From Nyssa sinensis (Eukaryota > Streptophyta > Magnoliopsida > Cornales > Nyssaceae), in the NCBI GenBank assembly GCA_008638375.1, contig CM018052.1, positions 11,155,006 through 11,219,005 of the forward strand: a stretch of 64,000 nt of DNA, read 5' to 3'. Below are positions 23,509-38,141 of this stretch, piece by piece. The position numbers were made by a program, and so were the translations under genes. How positions within the stretch are numbered: the first letter of the stretch is position 1; each line of letters begins with the position of its first letter. Under the pieces are notes generated by a model. The model was given only the letters and a program-made list of their open reading frames with translations, did no database searches and was not told the origin of the DNA.

Positions 23509-24963
23509 TTACTGATAATACTTCCATAAATGTTCCATATTCCAAGGTCTGGGAACAGGTTTCCCGTCCATGTTCTCTAACCAATAAGTGGTCGGTCTCA
23601 CTGTTTTGGTGATTCTATAGGGGCCCTCCCAGTTGGGTGACAACTTCCCCATGGTGGGATCCTTGGTGTTCTGGAACACCCTTCTTAAGACGAGGTCTCC
23701 GACTTAGAAGCTGGCAGGCTTAAGGCCAAGTTTTGAGCGGCTAACCATCCTACGCTGATATGCTTCCATTCTGACCACGGCTTGCTCTCTTCTCTCTTCG
23801 AGCAAGTCCAAGTTTTCTGCGAGCTGTTGGTCATTGGTCTCCTCGTTGAAAGCTTCAGTCCTTAAGGTAGGCATGCCGATCTCAACAAGGATCACTACTT
23901 CGGTACCGTAGGCGAGTGAGAAGAGAGTTTCTGATGTCGGAGTTCTCCTAGTTGTTCTGTAGGCCCAGAGTGCTCTAGGGAGTTCTTCAATCCACTTTCC
24001 CTTAGCTCCTTCTAGCCTCTTCTTGAGAGCATCTAGGATTGGTTGGTTAGTGACCTCTGCTTGCCCATTGGCCTGAGGATGACCAGGTGAGGAGAAGTGT
24101 TGATTGATATTCAGGTCTTGGCAGAACTTTTTGAATGTTTTACTAGCAAATTGCGTGCCGTTGTCTGAGACGATCACGCGAGGTATGCCGAACCTGCAGA
24201 CTATATTTTTCCAAGTGAAACTTTTGACTTCCTTCTCTATAATGCGTGTTAATGGCTCTGCTTTGACCCATTTTGAGAAGTAGTCGATAGCGACCAATAG
24301 GTATCTCCTGCTCGGCGTGGATTTAGGCAACGGGCCTATGATGTCCATTCCCCATTGTGCACAGGGCCATGGGTTTGTGATAGGGATGAGTTCATGACGG
24401 GGCTGATGCTGGTAGGGGGCGAATCTTTGGCATTTGTCACACTTTTGAGCATACTATTTTTCTTCCCTTAGCATTCCGGGCCAATAGTAGCCTTGTGTTA
24501 GAGCTTAGTGTGCTACAGTTCTGCCTCTGTTATGATTTTCGCATATTCCTTCATGAATTTCTACCAAAATGTACTGAGATTCTTCTGGAGCCAGGCATTT
24601 TAACAATGGCTGAGAATAAGACCTTCGGTAGAGCCTTCCGTTCATGATAAGGCACCGAGCTGCTCTGATGCAGATTCTTTTTGCTTTATTCTTCTCCTCT
24701 GGGAGGAGCCCTTTTTCTAAGTACTGGGGTATAGGAGTCATCCAGTTCTGAGGCTGTTCTGTAATTTGGGCGACCTGGACTTCTTCGATGCTAGGCCTTG
24801 GTTGGTGGGAGAATTTTATTGTTGAGTCTGTTTCTGACTTCATATGGGATGCCATGTTCGCCAAGGCATCAGCTCTGCCGTTCTGACCCCTTTTTACTTT
24901 TTGGATCGAGAATGCTCGGAAGGTGTGCTTCAACAAGCTGACCAGTTTTGAATACCGAAGCAT
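23509..24963 (-). pseudogene. Integrase region of gypsy pol, with nonsense codons
   Basis: It reads in the gag-pol frame from the end of RNase H to the pol stop (TAA, 23509-23511). It has an HHCC zinc-binding domain (HEGICENH ... CDKCQRF), then the catalytic core with D in MDIIGPLP, D in VSDNGTQF and E in ANGQAEVTN, then a C-terminal GDLVLRRVFQNT segment and a final MEHLWKYY stretch. Premature stops lie at 24505 (TAA), 24454 (TAG) and 23704 (TAA). All three catalytic acids remain. The enzyme would insert element cDNA into host DNA, but this copy cannot make it in one piece. Confidence 0.92.
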
Positions 24964-25083
24964 CCTTTCATCCTTAACAGCATACTCTTATTGAACTTGG
25001 CTGACCACTAATTGGGAGTCAGAGAATACTTCGAGGCTCTGAGCCTCGCATTCTTGTGCTAGCTTCATCCCCAAGATAAGGGC

Positions 25084-26580
25084 CTAATACTTTGCTTCGT
25101 TGTTGGAGGCTCTGAACCCTAGGCTAATTGCCCTTTCGGTTATGAGCCCATCAGGGGACTGCAGTTCTAGTCCAACACCAGCACCTCGGTCGGAAGACGA
25201 CCCGTCAGTGTATAATTGCCAAGCCCCCAAATTTTCACAAAGTTGTGCTCTGTCCAGTAGTGCTGGGGTGAATTCAGCAACGAAGTCTGCCAAGGCCTGC
25301 CCTTTGATTGAGATCCGTGGAACATAGGATATATCGAACTCCCCTAGTTCCACTGACCATTTGACTAATCGTCCTGATACCTCTGGCTTCCTTAGTATTG
25401 ACTTTAAGGGATAAGTAGTCGGGACTTTTATAGGATGAGCTTGAAAGTAGGGTCTGAGCTTCCGTGCAGATACTATAAGTGCAAGGGCCAGTTTCTCAAT
25501 CTCGGGGTACCTCTTCTCTGTGTCTAACAGTGCTCTGCTGACATAAAAGATGGGCCTCTACACGCTCTTGTCCTGCTTGACTAGTACAAAACTGACAGCG
25601 TTCTCAAAGACTACAAGGTAGAGAAGTAGCTTTTCCCCTTGGATTGGCTTTGACAAGAGCTCAGGTGAGGCTAAGTACTTCTGCAGTTCCTGAAAGAATT
25701 TTTCACATTCATCAGTCCATTGTAGAGATTTGTTACCTTTCAAAGCTTTGAAGAATGGTAGACAACGATCAGTGGATTTGGAAATAAATCTGCTCAGAGC
25801 TGCTATTCTGCCATTCAGAGCCTGAATGTCTTTCTTGGTCCTTGGAGACTCTAGTCCAATCAGGGCCCCAATTTGGGTGGGGTCCGCCTCTATACCTCTC
25901 TGAGAGACTATGTACCCTAAGAATTTTCCCTTTGTTACACCAAAGGTGCATTTCGAGGGATTGAGCTTCATCTTGTACTGTGTGAGGTTATCAAACGTTT
26001 GAGCCAGGTGCTTGAGATGACTGCTCTTCTGCAGTCTTTTGACCAGCATATCATTAATGTAGGCCTCCATAGTACTGTCGATTAAGGGACTAAACATCTT
26101 ATTAACCAAACGCTGGTATGTGGCCCCAGCATTTTTTAGTCCGAACAGCATCACTCTATAGCAATAGAGACCTCGTTCGGTTATGAATGATGTTTTCTCC
26201 TGATCAGGAGGATGCATCTGTATTTGATTATATCCGGAATAGGCATCAATGAAGCTCATAAGCTCGTGTCCTGTAGTAGCATCAACTAACTAATCTATCC
26301 TCGGAAGAGGAAAGCTATCTTTGGGGCATGCCTTGTTGAGGTCTGTATAGTCGACGCAGACTCTCCACTTGCCATTCTTCTTTTTTACCAGAACAGTATT
26401 GGCCAGCCTGTCAGGATAGAAAACCTCTCGTATCATGTTGGCATCGAGCAGCCTTGGGACTTCATCGTTGATGACTTGATGCCGTTCTGGAGTGAGTGGC
26501 CTTCTCTTCTGTCTTACTGGTGGATGGTTTGAATCCACCATCAGTTTGTGTGTGATGAGGTCGAGATCTATTCCTTCCAT
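25084..26580 (-). pseudogene. Reverse transcriptase and RNase H region of gypsy pol
   Basis: The RT signatures run from WRVCVDYTDLNKACPKD through SFIDAYSGYNQI, GLKNAGATYQRLVN and FLGYIVSQRGIE. The active-site box reads YINDM where functional gypsy RTs have YxDD, so the first catalytic Asp is replaced by Asn (about 26061-26063). RNase H follows with RPIFYVSRALLD, LYTDGSSSDRGAG and SNNEAKY. In-frame TAG codons lie at 26290, 25558 and 25084, and a TAA at 24988. There are no frameshifts. The copy is inactive by both point mutation and nonsense. Confidence 0.93.
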
Positions 26581-26592
26581 ATCCCTTGTTTC

Positions 26593-27549
26593 CTAGGCGA
26601 ACACGAAGAGGTTTTTCTTTAAAAATTTGATCAACTCATCTTGCTCGGTAAGTGTCAGGTCGGGGCTTATCTGCAGGTAACGCCCCTGGTCTTCCGAGCT
26701 GACCAGGACTTTAATAGGTTCCCCTATGGGCTTGGCCCTGCTGTCCCTTCCTCTAGGACTTAATGGCTCATCAATCCTGGCGGGACAATCATCTGCCTTG
26801 TGATAGCAGGAGTGGATTGGATCCCCGCACTTACGGGCATGCAGTAATTGCTATTTAGGGGCCTTGGCCTTGAGCGCGAGAGCATGGCATTCTCGGGAGG
26901 TCGGTTGGCATCCTCTGATAAAGTTGACAATCTGATTGTGGACGTACTTCAAGCATTGGTGGAGGGTTGATGTGACTGCCCTCATCTCATGTAGCCAGGG
27001 CTTCCCAATTATGACATTGTAGGGAGATTTGGCCTTTAGGACCATGTATTCAGTTACTGTGGTCTTCTGTCCCTCCCCTTCTCCTGCAGTGGTGGCCAGA
27101 TCGATCCTTCCCAATGGAGTGTTGAGGTTCCCATCAAAACCTGCCATGATTATACCAGTGGGCTTAATGTCACTGGGGTTGAGCTTCATCTGCTTGAAGG
27201 GGTCATAGAACAGAACGTTAGTCGAGCTCCCAGTGTCCACAAGGACTCTTCGGATCTCAAAGTTGGCGATCTTGAGGGAGATGACCAGGGCGTCACTATG
27301 AGGACAATGTACCCCTGTAAGTTCTTAATCTGTAAACTGGATTTCTGGTACAGGCTTTAACCTTTTCTCCACGTTAGAAACCTGTATGATGTTAGGAGTG
27401 GACCTGGCCTCCCGAGCATAACGCTTCCTCGATCTGTTAGAAGTCCCAGTTGCAGGGGAATCTGCGTGTAGGACAAAGATCACTTGGTTGTTCTGCCGTG
27501 GGGGCTCGTTTCGTCCTTCCCTTTGTTCTTGCCTCTAGTCGGGCTTCCT
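26593..27549 (-). pseudogene. Aspartic protease region of gypsy gag-pol
   Basis: In the same frame, the protease has the VDTGSSTNVLF active-site motif, followed by GFDGNLNTPLGRIDL and YNVIIGKPWLHEM, the usual plant retropepsin order. In-frame stops occur at 27535 (TAG), 27325 (TAA), 26851 (TAG) and 26593 (TAG). The catalytic Asp is intact. It would cleave the Gag-Pol polyprotein. Confidence 0.88.
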
Positions 27550-28737
27550 CTATTGGGGTCGCTCATCACAGGGGTTCTGCCCTCCGTCCTGCTTGATGAA
27601 CTCCTGTAGTCGTCCTCTCCTAATTAGCTGCTCAATCTCATGTTTGAGAGCCTTACAGGTGTTAGTTGTGTACCCGCGGTCTTTGTGAAAATCACAATAC
27701 TTGGTTTGATCTCGGTAGTTGGGGTCACCTTTCAAAGGCTCTGGCCATCTCAGGTTCTCTCGAGATCTTACTTGCTTTAATATGTTGTATGGAGAGGTAT
27801 TCAGAGGAGTAAAGTTATTGAACTCTCTTAGCCCAGAATTATAGGAAGTTCTGGGTACCCCTCTTTTCTCCGGGCTTCTGGCTCTCTTCCTAGCCGAGCT
27901 AGGGTCCTTCCTCTAACCGTCTTTCTTCTGGTCGTCTTTCTGAGCTTGTTCCTTGATCTTTCTAGAAGTGTCTTTGGCCTCCTCCAAGTTAATGTATTTC
28001 CTTGCTCGGTCTATGAGTGCTGCCATATCCACAAGGGCATTTTTGGTCAAGGAGTCCCTGAAGCCTCCTTGTGCAAGACCAGAGGCCAAAGCACCTACAA
28101 GGAAACTGGGGTTGCAATCTGTAACCTCAGTGAGTTTGGCGTTGAAACACGCGATATACCCCCTAAATGACTTTTCCCTTGTTTGCTTTATGTTTAACAA
28201 GAATTCGGGACCCTTCCTCAACCTCCTACTAGTCATAAATCTGTCCAGGAATCTTCTGTCGAGCTCATAGAAACTAGTAACTGAGTTCGGCGGGAGGTGG
28301 TGGAACCACTTCAGAGTAGTGCCGTTGAGGCTGGTCACGAATGTTCGGCATAAAAAGGCGTCAGAAGTGCCATGTAGGGCCATTGTGTGCTAGTAGTGGG
28401 AGATGTGGTCCCCTGGATCCCCTGTCCCATCATAAGGGGTAAATTTTGGGACTAGGAATTTCTTAGGTCTCTCCTCAGCCATGATAGCATTAGTGAATGG
28501 GGTGGCAAACCTGCCGAGCAACCTGGCCAATTCATCTTGTTCTGGGGGGTTTTGAGCACCCCTCATAACAATGGTGCGGTCCGTTGATTCAGTAACTTCC
28601 TCAACTATTATTGATCCCCTTGGCAAGATAGGCTGCTGCGAGTCAGGCCTTGCAGCTTCAGGGCCTACATGGGTAGGATGATCTCGGCCCATTACTGGGA
28701 TGTTCTGATTTTCTTGGGCTAGTGGTGCAGGAGCCAC
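27550..28737 (-). pseudogene. Gag region of the gypsy element
   Basis: Starts MAPAPLAQENQN at 28737. It includes the retrotransposon gag core (FTPYDGTGDPGDHISHY, then LKWFHHLPPNSVTSF and LDRFMTSRRLRKG) and a nucleocapsid-like YCDFHKDRGYTT...CKALKHEIE segment. In-frame TAG codons lie at 28390, 27913 and 27550, and the frame continues unbroken into protease. Gag would form the particle shell. The start is the first Met before the conserved core; the true start could lie in the truncated 5' part. Confidence 0.9.
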
Positions 28738-28800
28738 TTGAGGTTGAGACTCTTGTGGTGCAGGGTTTACTCCCGAAGCCCTAGGAATTGGAACCCTGGT

Positions 28801-29944
28801 GGTGCTTCGGTAATGGACTTATGGGATAAAAGCTGGTACCACATAAAACGGTAACGTAGATTATCCCTTGTTATAAAATGTGGTACGTTAGGATTCGGAT
28901 TGCTTTGTTGAAACGAAATACGTTTAATTAGAACATGATATGTTTTTTCATTGTATTTATAATAATATTTTTATGTGTATATATATACACCAGAAAAATT
29001 TCAGCGAATTCAGTCATTATAAAATAAAATTCTAATAATGGATGTATGTATTTTCTTATATATTGTATGATTTTTTTTTTAAACTTTTGATATTTTAAAT
29101 TAGAATACTAAATCTTGTATTTCAAATCGCTAATGATCCATATTTTGAATCATGCAATCCCAATTCACAATTTGTCAGGGGAAAGCGAATTGTGGTACCT
29201 ATGGTGATGCCCGAGTCTGTGTTTCTTACTTTCATCTTGGCCTTGAGAAACTTGTCTAATTTTTGGACTTTCCAAATATGAGGACGATCGAAGAGAGGGA
29301 ATACTGAGTTGAGGGGTAGCATATTGGCGGTCCTAAGTAGGATATGCAGTAAGCATGTCAATTTTTTTTTTTCTGCTGGGAATTGGTTGATACATGTTTT
29401 TTTTTTTTTTTTTTTTTTTGCAGTTAAATCGGATGAATACCTTTATTTATTTATTTATTTTTAACAAGGAGGAAACTCCTTGAATAAATGATGGGAAGTC
29501 GATTTCAGTTACTTTTGAGCCATTTTTATGGTTTCTTGATAAAAGTTTTATGGTACTTTGTTGAAAATTTGGTACCTTAATCTTTCTATTTATCAACAAT
29601 TGTTACTCTGTCTCCTGGGCTAAAGGCTAAAGTTTATAGAACAAAGACATGTTTAATGTAACAACCCATTCAGAACATCTATTTTTACACATTTAATTGT
29701 CTTTTGCTTTGTAGTGTCAGAATTGCATTAACAATGCAAGTAAGGTCATTGTAAAGAAAGAGGAAATTATATATGGTACGATGAATGTTTGATTCGCTAC
29801 TCCAACGGATCATCATTCTTCTCTCGCCAAGATTTTGGTTGTTGAATGTTGAAAATGTAACATTGTCCAATCAACTCAATGACATATTGGCTGAAATGTT
29901 GCAAAATCTATCTACAGTGGCAAAGAAGAAAATAGCCATATAAT
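28801..29944. other. Gene-free AT-rich stretch
   Basis: No LTR or gene recognised. It includes a T run at about 29397-29419. A TGTAACAACCC word at 29657 resembles an LTR terminus but has no support around it. Confidence 0.45.
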
Positions 29945-29984
29945 ATTGACAGAAACTAAATCAACCTTCATTTTGTTTTCTTCA

Positions 29985-30167
29985 TTGTTAGATTCAAATA
30001 GAGGTACACAACTAGATTGGAAGAGGCGCTTTAGCATAATTAATGGGATTGCTCGGGGCCTTTTGTATGGATTCTTAGCTCAGAATGATTCACATGACCT
30101 CAAAGCTAGGATTTTTTGTGGTAATCAAAGCGAAGCTGACACAAATAGAGGTGTTGGAACAAAGTAA
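29985..30167 (+). pseudogene. Receptor-like kinase fragment (cysteine-rich RLK type) with internal deletion
   Basis: The frame [19 protein letters not shown] then IARGLLY matches the catalytic-domain entry of plant cysteine-rich (DUF26) or S-domain receptor kinases. After it, HDLKA is joined straight to [18 protein letters not shown]. The intervening stretch, with the Asn of the catalytic loop and the DFG motif, is missing, and the usual LHEDSRL...HRD is degraded to [10 protein letters not shown]. No other kinase exons were seen within several kb. This is a non-functional gene relic. Confidence 0.75.
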
Positions 30168-30179
30168 GCCTCTTCCTTT

Positions 30180-33100
30180 AACTACCACAACTTTTACCAT
30201 ATTTTTGCTTTTGGCTTCTTGCTGGATAGCATTTTATGGAAGATTTAAGTAGAGGATTTGAGATTGAGGCCATATTGAGTATAATTTATTTCCGTTATTC
30301 ATGAAATCTTGTTTCTATTTCTCTGATTCAAATTTGTTAGAACAGATGTTTTCAGTTTTGGAGTTTTCTTACTAGAGAGAGAGAGAGTAAGTGGGAAAAG
30401 AATAGTGGCCTCTATAGCTCTGAACAATGTCAAAGGATTTGAAGGGAAAACTTAGTGATGAACACTTCAAATTTATTTTCAAGAGTTGTGTAAATATCAC
30501 AGGCATGGAAACAAAGTCAAGGATTGGAGCTGATCAAACCATTACATTTGTGGTCATGTGTGGCTGTGGAGTTGTTGAAATGTATCCTTGTATATTGGAC
30601 TATTGTGCGTTCAGATAGAGACACCATCTCATCTACTCGTTGTGGTCACGTTGGGCAGCGACACTTCAACACCCCCTCAACCAAAACAACCTGCATTTTC
30701 TTTTCCTTTTTATTTCTCATTTAAAGATTCATTTGGATACATATGATGACTGGTACAGAACAATGCCAAATATCAATAAAAAAAAAAAATTCACGTTAGT
30801 ATTTAACCACTTAATGATAACCTATTAGCTATTATCCTCTTTATTTTACTCTCTTCTCTGTGGATAAAAAGAATTGATGAAGAGCGAAATCAGAGAATAA
30901 GCTGTTATCTTTTGAAATTTTACTTGTATTTTGGAGAATCTTCATAATTACTACCACCTCCGTTGACACAGAAAATGTATATGCAAGCACAAAGAGAATA
31001 TTTTTAGAAATTTTTTAAGGAAACATGGTACCAAAGGCATTAAGGAGGCTGTTTTATCATCTTGTACGAAATCTATCGTTAATGGTTTCTAATTACTATT
31101 TTGGAGAGAGAGAGAGAGAGAGACGTATTCTAATAATTTTTTAACATTATTCGGTTGAAGATAACCCACCAACCCCTCGAATGGAGAAAATTGTTCGTGA
31201 AGAAACAATATTTTTATAAGATTTATTCTAACTTTTCCTCACGAGGTATGATTGTCAATATCATAATATATAAGTAATAGTCAAAATTCAAGACTAATTT
31301 CTTTGTATATGTGTGGTATTTGGGTGGGTGGGTGGGTGGGTGTGTTTTATGTAATTTTTCTATTTAATCTAACTCAATTTGTGTATGCTCATTTATTATA
31401 ACATTTTTTTTATTGCTATCTAAACAATTTTATTTGTAGTTATTATAATTTTTTCACACACATATATAAATATGTGTGACTCAACGAAGATCTTTATAAT
31501 TCTTTTTTTCAAATTATTTGTTGAATACCTATTACCCAACCCAGTGAAATTTTAAGGAGAAAAAAAAAAAAAAAAGGAATAATAAAAAATTGTGCAACGC
31601 TTATACCAAGAAATTAATAGTTGAAAGCAAATCTAATGTAGATACATTAGTTCAATGTAGTTGTTTGGGCACAATTGTACTCAAACTGATTGCTTTTTAG
31701 CTCTTTTAAGTTGTGCAAAGGGCAAGTATTTGTTATATACTTAACATTTGTGTATTTGTATCCATTTCAATTTTCACAATTATTTACTATGTTTGTTGAT
31801 AGGCTTGCATGGAAGTTATGTATAGGTGATGATTCCCTATGCATTACATTAGATATAGAAATATTAAACTTTAAGAGAGATATCTTGAGTCCATAAAAAC
31901 TCAAAATCAATATGCAATATGTATGTATATTTAATTTAATACTAGCGTATATAGATGATGAGATTCTATTAGTTGGGTCCATTAGTTATAGTTACAAACA
32001 TCATTAATGAAGAAGGTTGGGCATCAGCACTGCATTCTGCGGCTATTAGTGGACATCAATTTATAAATTGTGGAAACCAAGAATTAGACATTGAGAAACT
32101 ATGAACAAGAGATCTGAAAAAAGCATAAAAAAAAATTCAATAACTCTTTTTAAGCTTTCAAAGGATAGTGATGTTAGGAAGTATGTTAACACATATATCT
32201 TTGTTATTTCACAACCAAATACAGTGAATTTCAAAGTGTGTAGAGAGCAAGTTAAAGAAACAACACATAGACACGTGCACATTTAAATTCCTGGAAATGG
32301 TGTGAAGATCTACTATGAAGACTATTTGATGGTATACTTTTTTATTTATTTTTTAACTAACCAAAATACAATGGTTGGTTATACCCTTATTTATGTAGAG
32401 TAAAGCGAGCCAAAATTACTAAAAGGAGGCAGCTGAGAGCTTGGCAAAGAAGAGATTCAGACTGTGCAGTTTTCTGGGCCATCATGCCCTTATTGTTATT
32501 ATTAAATGTCATTTATATGATGAGGTGATTCTTACTAGTGATATTTAGAGGATAAAGTTTATTTGTCACTTCTTGCGCACTAGTGTTTTATTCATTAACT
32601 TTTGATATTTTCTATACGCCAACTTTGGAGGTATTTGCTTAGAATACAAGAAAATAGTATGCCAACTATAGTTTAATTTAGTTTCAAGGACATGGGAATC
32701 TGCTTGGTCATTACTGTTAGAAAAGAAAGGTATAATAATGCCAATATAAAAATGTATAAACTAATTTGGGACGAATGTACAAGAGCACCTCAATTAATTC
32801 ACAATTTTTTCCTCGGTTAGTTGAGGTCTTTTAGAAATCTTTACATACTTTCTCATACTCTACTTTGACCCCTCTTATAACTTATATGTATGACAAATTG
32901 ATTAGAATATTATTTTTGAATTTTATTATTTAATATTTTTATGAAGCTCTAGTTAATTAATTAGATTCAATTTCACCATTATTCTACAAAGTTTATGATT
33001 GGTGTTTTCACATATGACATTTTGCTTTTCAAATTTATTGTTATCTAATATACTACACAGACACCTCCTATAATTTATAACTTTTATTAAAAATGAATTC

Positions 33101-34100
33101 ATAAATTTCAAGTTAATAAATTTTAAAGTTTTGATTTTTAATTTTTTGTGATTGTCCTTTATTTCTCGATAGAAGGAATATTTTTGTTACTGAATAGCTA
33201 ATAAAAGACTTTATGATTAATATGCTTGGACTTTGGAGTTAGACTACACAATAATTTTGAAACTTTTTTTATGGACTGTTAACGAATGACCCTAAAAATA
33301 GCTAACTGGTTCCTGCATTGTGCTTCCATGAGTTGGGGTAACCCACCTTGTCCTGACAAACGCACAAACATTCTATAATCACCCTTGATCCGATTACGTT
33401 TACCAGTCTAGCCCCAATCACAAATCACATAGCATTTCATTGAGAAACATCGTACCATCATCTTGAATGAAATGATTAAGCAAAAATTGAAAACTACTTC
33501 ATATTTCTTCCAATTAGTCATTTTAGGTTTTACTGAAAAGACGATTCAAGATTTTAAGCCTCAATTCTTCCATTTTCCCAGATGATTAAACTCAAGATGT
33601 TGGTTAAACCCCCCCTCCCCCAACAACCAAAAAATATATATAAAGACAGATTAATTTTTTATATTAAAATATCATATAAAAAGTGAATTGAGTCATTTGG
33701 ATTGAAGAGACATGTAAGCACGCCCTAAATAATTTGCTCCTGCGTTTGTGGAGAGAAACAATAATACACCCACACACACACACACACAGGTGCAACACTA
33801 TATCACATTGACCCCCATTTACACCAGCCATGTGTGAACCAAAATCCCTAATCAAACTGATGACAGAGAAACATTTGCTCATATAGCTCCAAAGAAAATC
33901 AATCTACTTGGTACAGACAAACATTCATCATTCAGATTGAATAACGAAAGCATAGTCACAATACCCACCCATCTCAGATACAAAGACCCACAACCCATAC
34001 AAAGCAACTATGTCAATCTAAGAGAGCCAACAGAAGTAAACATTCGCTCGAAGAGAACCAACAGAATATAACTTCCAGACAAACTGAAAGATAACATAGA
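30180..34100. other. Gene-poor stretch between kinase relic and tubulin
   Basis: About 3.9 kb, AT-rich. It has (AG)n at 31100-31125, (TGGG)n at 31321-31342 and an A run at 31560-31577. Scattered short frames match no family I can defend. The last few hundred bases (about 33850-34104) are the presumed 3' UTR of the tubulin gene, with a CA run at 33768-33790. Confidence 0.5.
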
Positions 34101-34104
34101 TACC

Positions 34105-36926
<2,822 letters not shown>

Positions 36927-37060
36927 TTTCTCGAGGGAGAGCTTGAGGTCAGAGTGTTTGGGTGGGAGGAAGACGGAGAGACCCGAGGAGCCTATAGAGA
37001 GGGAAGAAGGACCGGAAAGGGCGGGCCGGTTCGGATAAAAAGGGTGAGTGTTACTTTATA

Positions 37061-37068
37061 CTTTATAG
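37061..37068 (-). promoter_or_regulatory. Probable TATA box of the beta-tubulin gene
   Basis: CTATAAAG on the minus strand, 135 nt upstream of the start codon and followed by a pyrimidine-rich leader, a normal arrangement for a plant Pol II promoter. Confidence 0.5.
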
Positions 37069-37189
37069 TGGGTTTGATTTTAATATTGACCCTTCGTTTT
37101 GGGATATTCGTTAAACATACCCTTTTCTCTTATTCAGGGTTTGCATTTTGTGTTTTCTATTTTGAATTTATACAGAGATAAGCCTGTAT

Positions 37190-37894
37190 TTTCATAGAGA
37201 AATGCCGGAAATTTTCATAAGAAGCCTTCAATTCAAACAATTCAACCCATTTAGTTACGTTTTCAAAATTTATTTTTATTATTAAAAATAAATTATAATA
37301 AAAACACTAACAAAATGCATTTATAGGACATTTAAATAAAAATAGAAATTTTAATTTTAAAAAAATATATATATATTAAAATAATTTTGGTATTTTAAAA
37401 ATTAAAAAGTATTAAAAATAAAAACAGTAGCAAAGCAAAATACATGTATTTTTAAAGTCCAAAATGGAGATTGTAAAATGTATGCAAATGAATAGTAAAA
37501 AAAATGTTAAAATAAAACTTTACTCGGTCAAGTCCTTATCTTTATTTGATTAAAAGATCTTATAAACAAGCTTTCAAAAAGGAGAAAAATAAATTATAGT
37601 ATCTTAACACTACTCTTAATTCTACACAATTTAAAAGACCATATAAACAAGCTTTCAAATGTGATGATTCTTATTCATTCTTTTCCTTTCTTTTCCTTTC
37701 CTTTCCTGAATGTTATACTCTTATCCATTCTCGACGTTTACCGACTTTAATGTTGTAACCCATTTGATGCATACCATATATGTGTGTGTATGAGAGAGTT
37801 GTGACTATTCCCAGCAACTTCCAATCAGTAAATGCATACCATATATGTGAGTATGTTATGCTCTTATCCTTTCATCGATCATAACTTTCGATGT
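37190..37894. other. Intergenic AT-rich stretch
   Basis: No gene. It has a CTTTC-type run at 37680-37705 and an imperfect local duplication around ATGCATACCATATATGTG (37766 and 37832). Confidence 0.45.
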
Positions 37895-38141
37895 GTTAGA
37901 TTTGGTGGAATAACATAAAAGAAACAGAAATAGAGAAGACAAAAAGAAGAGGAAAAGGAAAAAACTTAAAAAATTATATTGTATTAGATTGAATTCTTGT
38001 GAAACTATACAAGAGAGTTCCGTATATAGGAGAGTGATAAGGTTGTACATGAAAAATGCAAATAAAGAAAATAAATTATGAAACCTTAATCCTACTAGAA
38101 TTACACAATACTATATATGTAACCTTAATATACTTCTAATG
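37895..38141 (-). repeat. Ty1/copia-type LTR (3' LTR or solo)
   Basis: On the minus strand it starts (T)GCATTAGAAGTATATTAAGG and ends CCACCAAATCTAACA, about 247 bp. Directly upstream lies TTGAGTTTGAGGGGGGG, the classic copia polypurine tract preceding a TGTTAGAAG-type LTR. The starting TG appears mutated. A TATA-like CTATATA lies inside. Confidence 0.65.

Larger units (their letters stand above)
19453..28800 (-). mobile_element. Tat-type Ty3/gypsy LTR retrotransposon, 5'-truncated and decayed
   Basis: In minus-strand order the element has gag, protease, reverse transcriptase, RNase H and integrase in a single frame (28737-23509). A 30-bp tandem array follows, then an extra ORF in antisense (20506-22496), a polypurine tract (about 20109-20101) and a 3' LTR (20095-19453). 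This order, including the antisense ORF between pol and the 3' LTR, is the one described for the plant Tat lineage. No second LTR is visible upstream of gag: past about 28800 the sequence turns AT-rich and unrelated, so the element is probably 5'-truncated. Confidence 0.9.

Noticed and set aside
23509..28737. Stop-codon reassignment or readthrough as the reason for in-frame TAG/TAA codons in gag-pol
   Set aside because: The intact neighbouring genes use TAA and TGA as normal terminators, the RT active site is also mutated, and an internal duplicate shows CAG changed to TAG. Mutational decay is simpler.
29657..29680. TGTAACAACCC as a possible LTR start
   Set aside because: A single short word with no matching second end, primer site or TSD.
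31980..32100. Plus-strand words EEGWASALHSAA resembling an ankyrin repeat
   Set aside because: Only about twelve residues fit, no second repeat follows, and stops occur soon after. Chance is likely.
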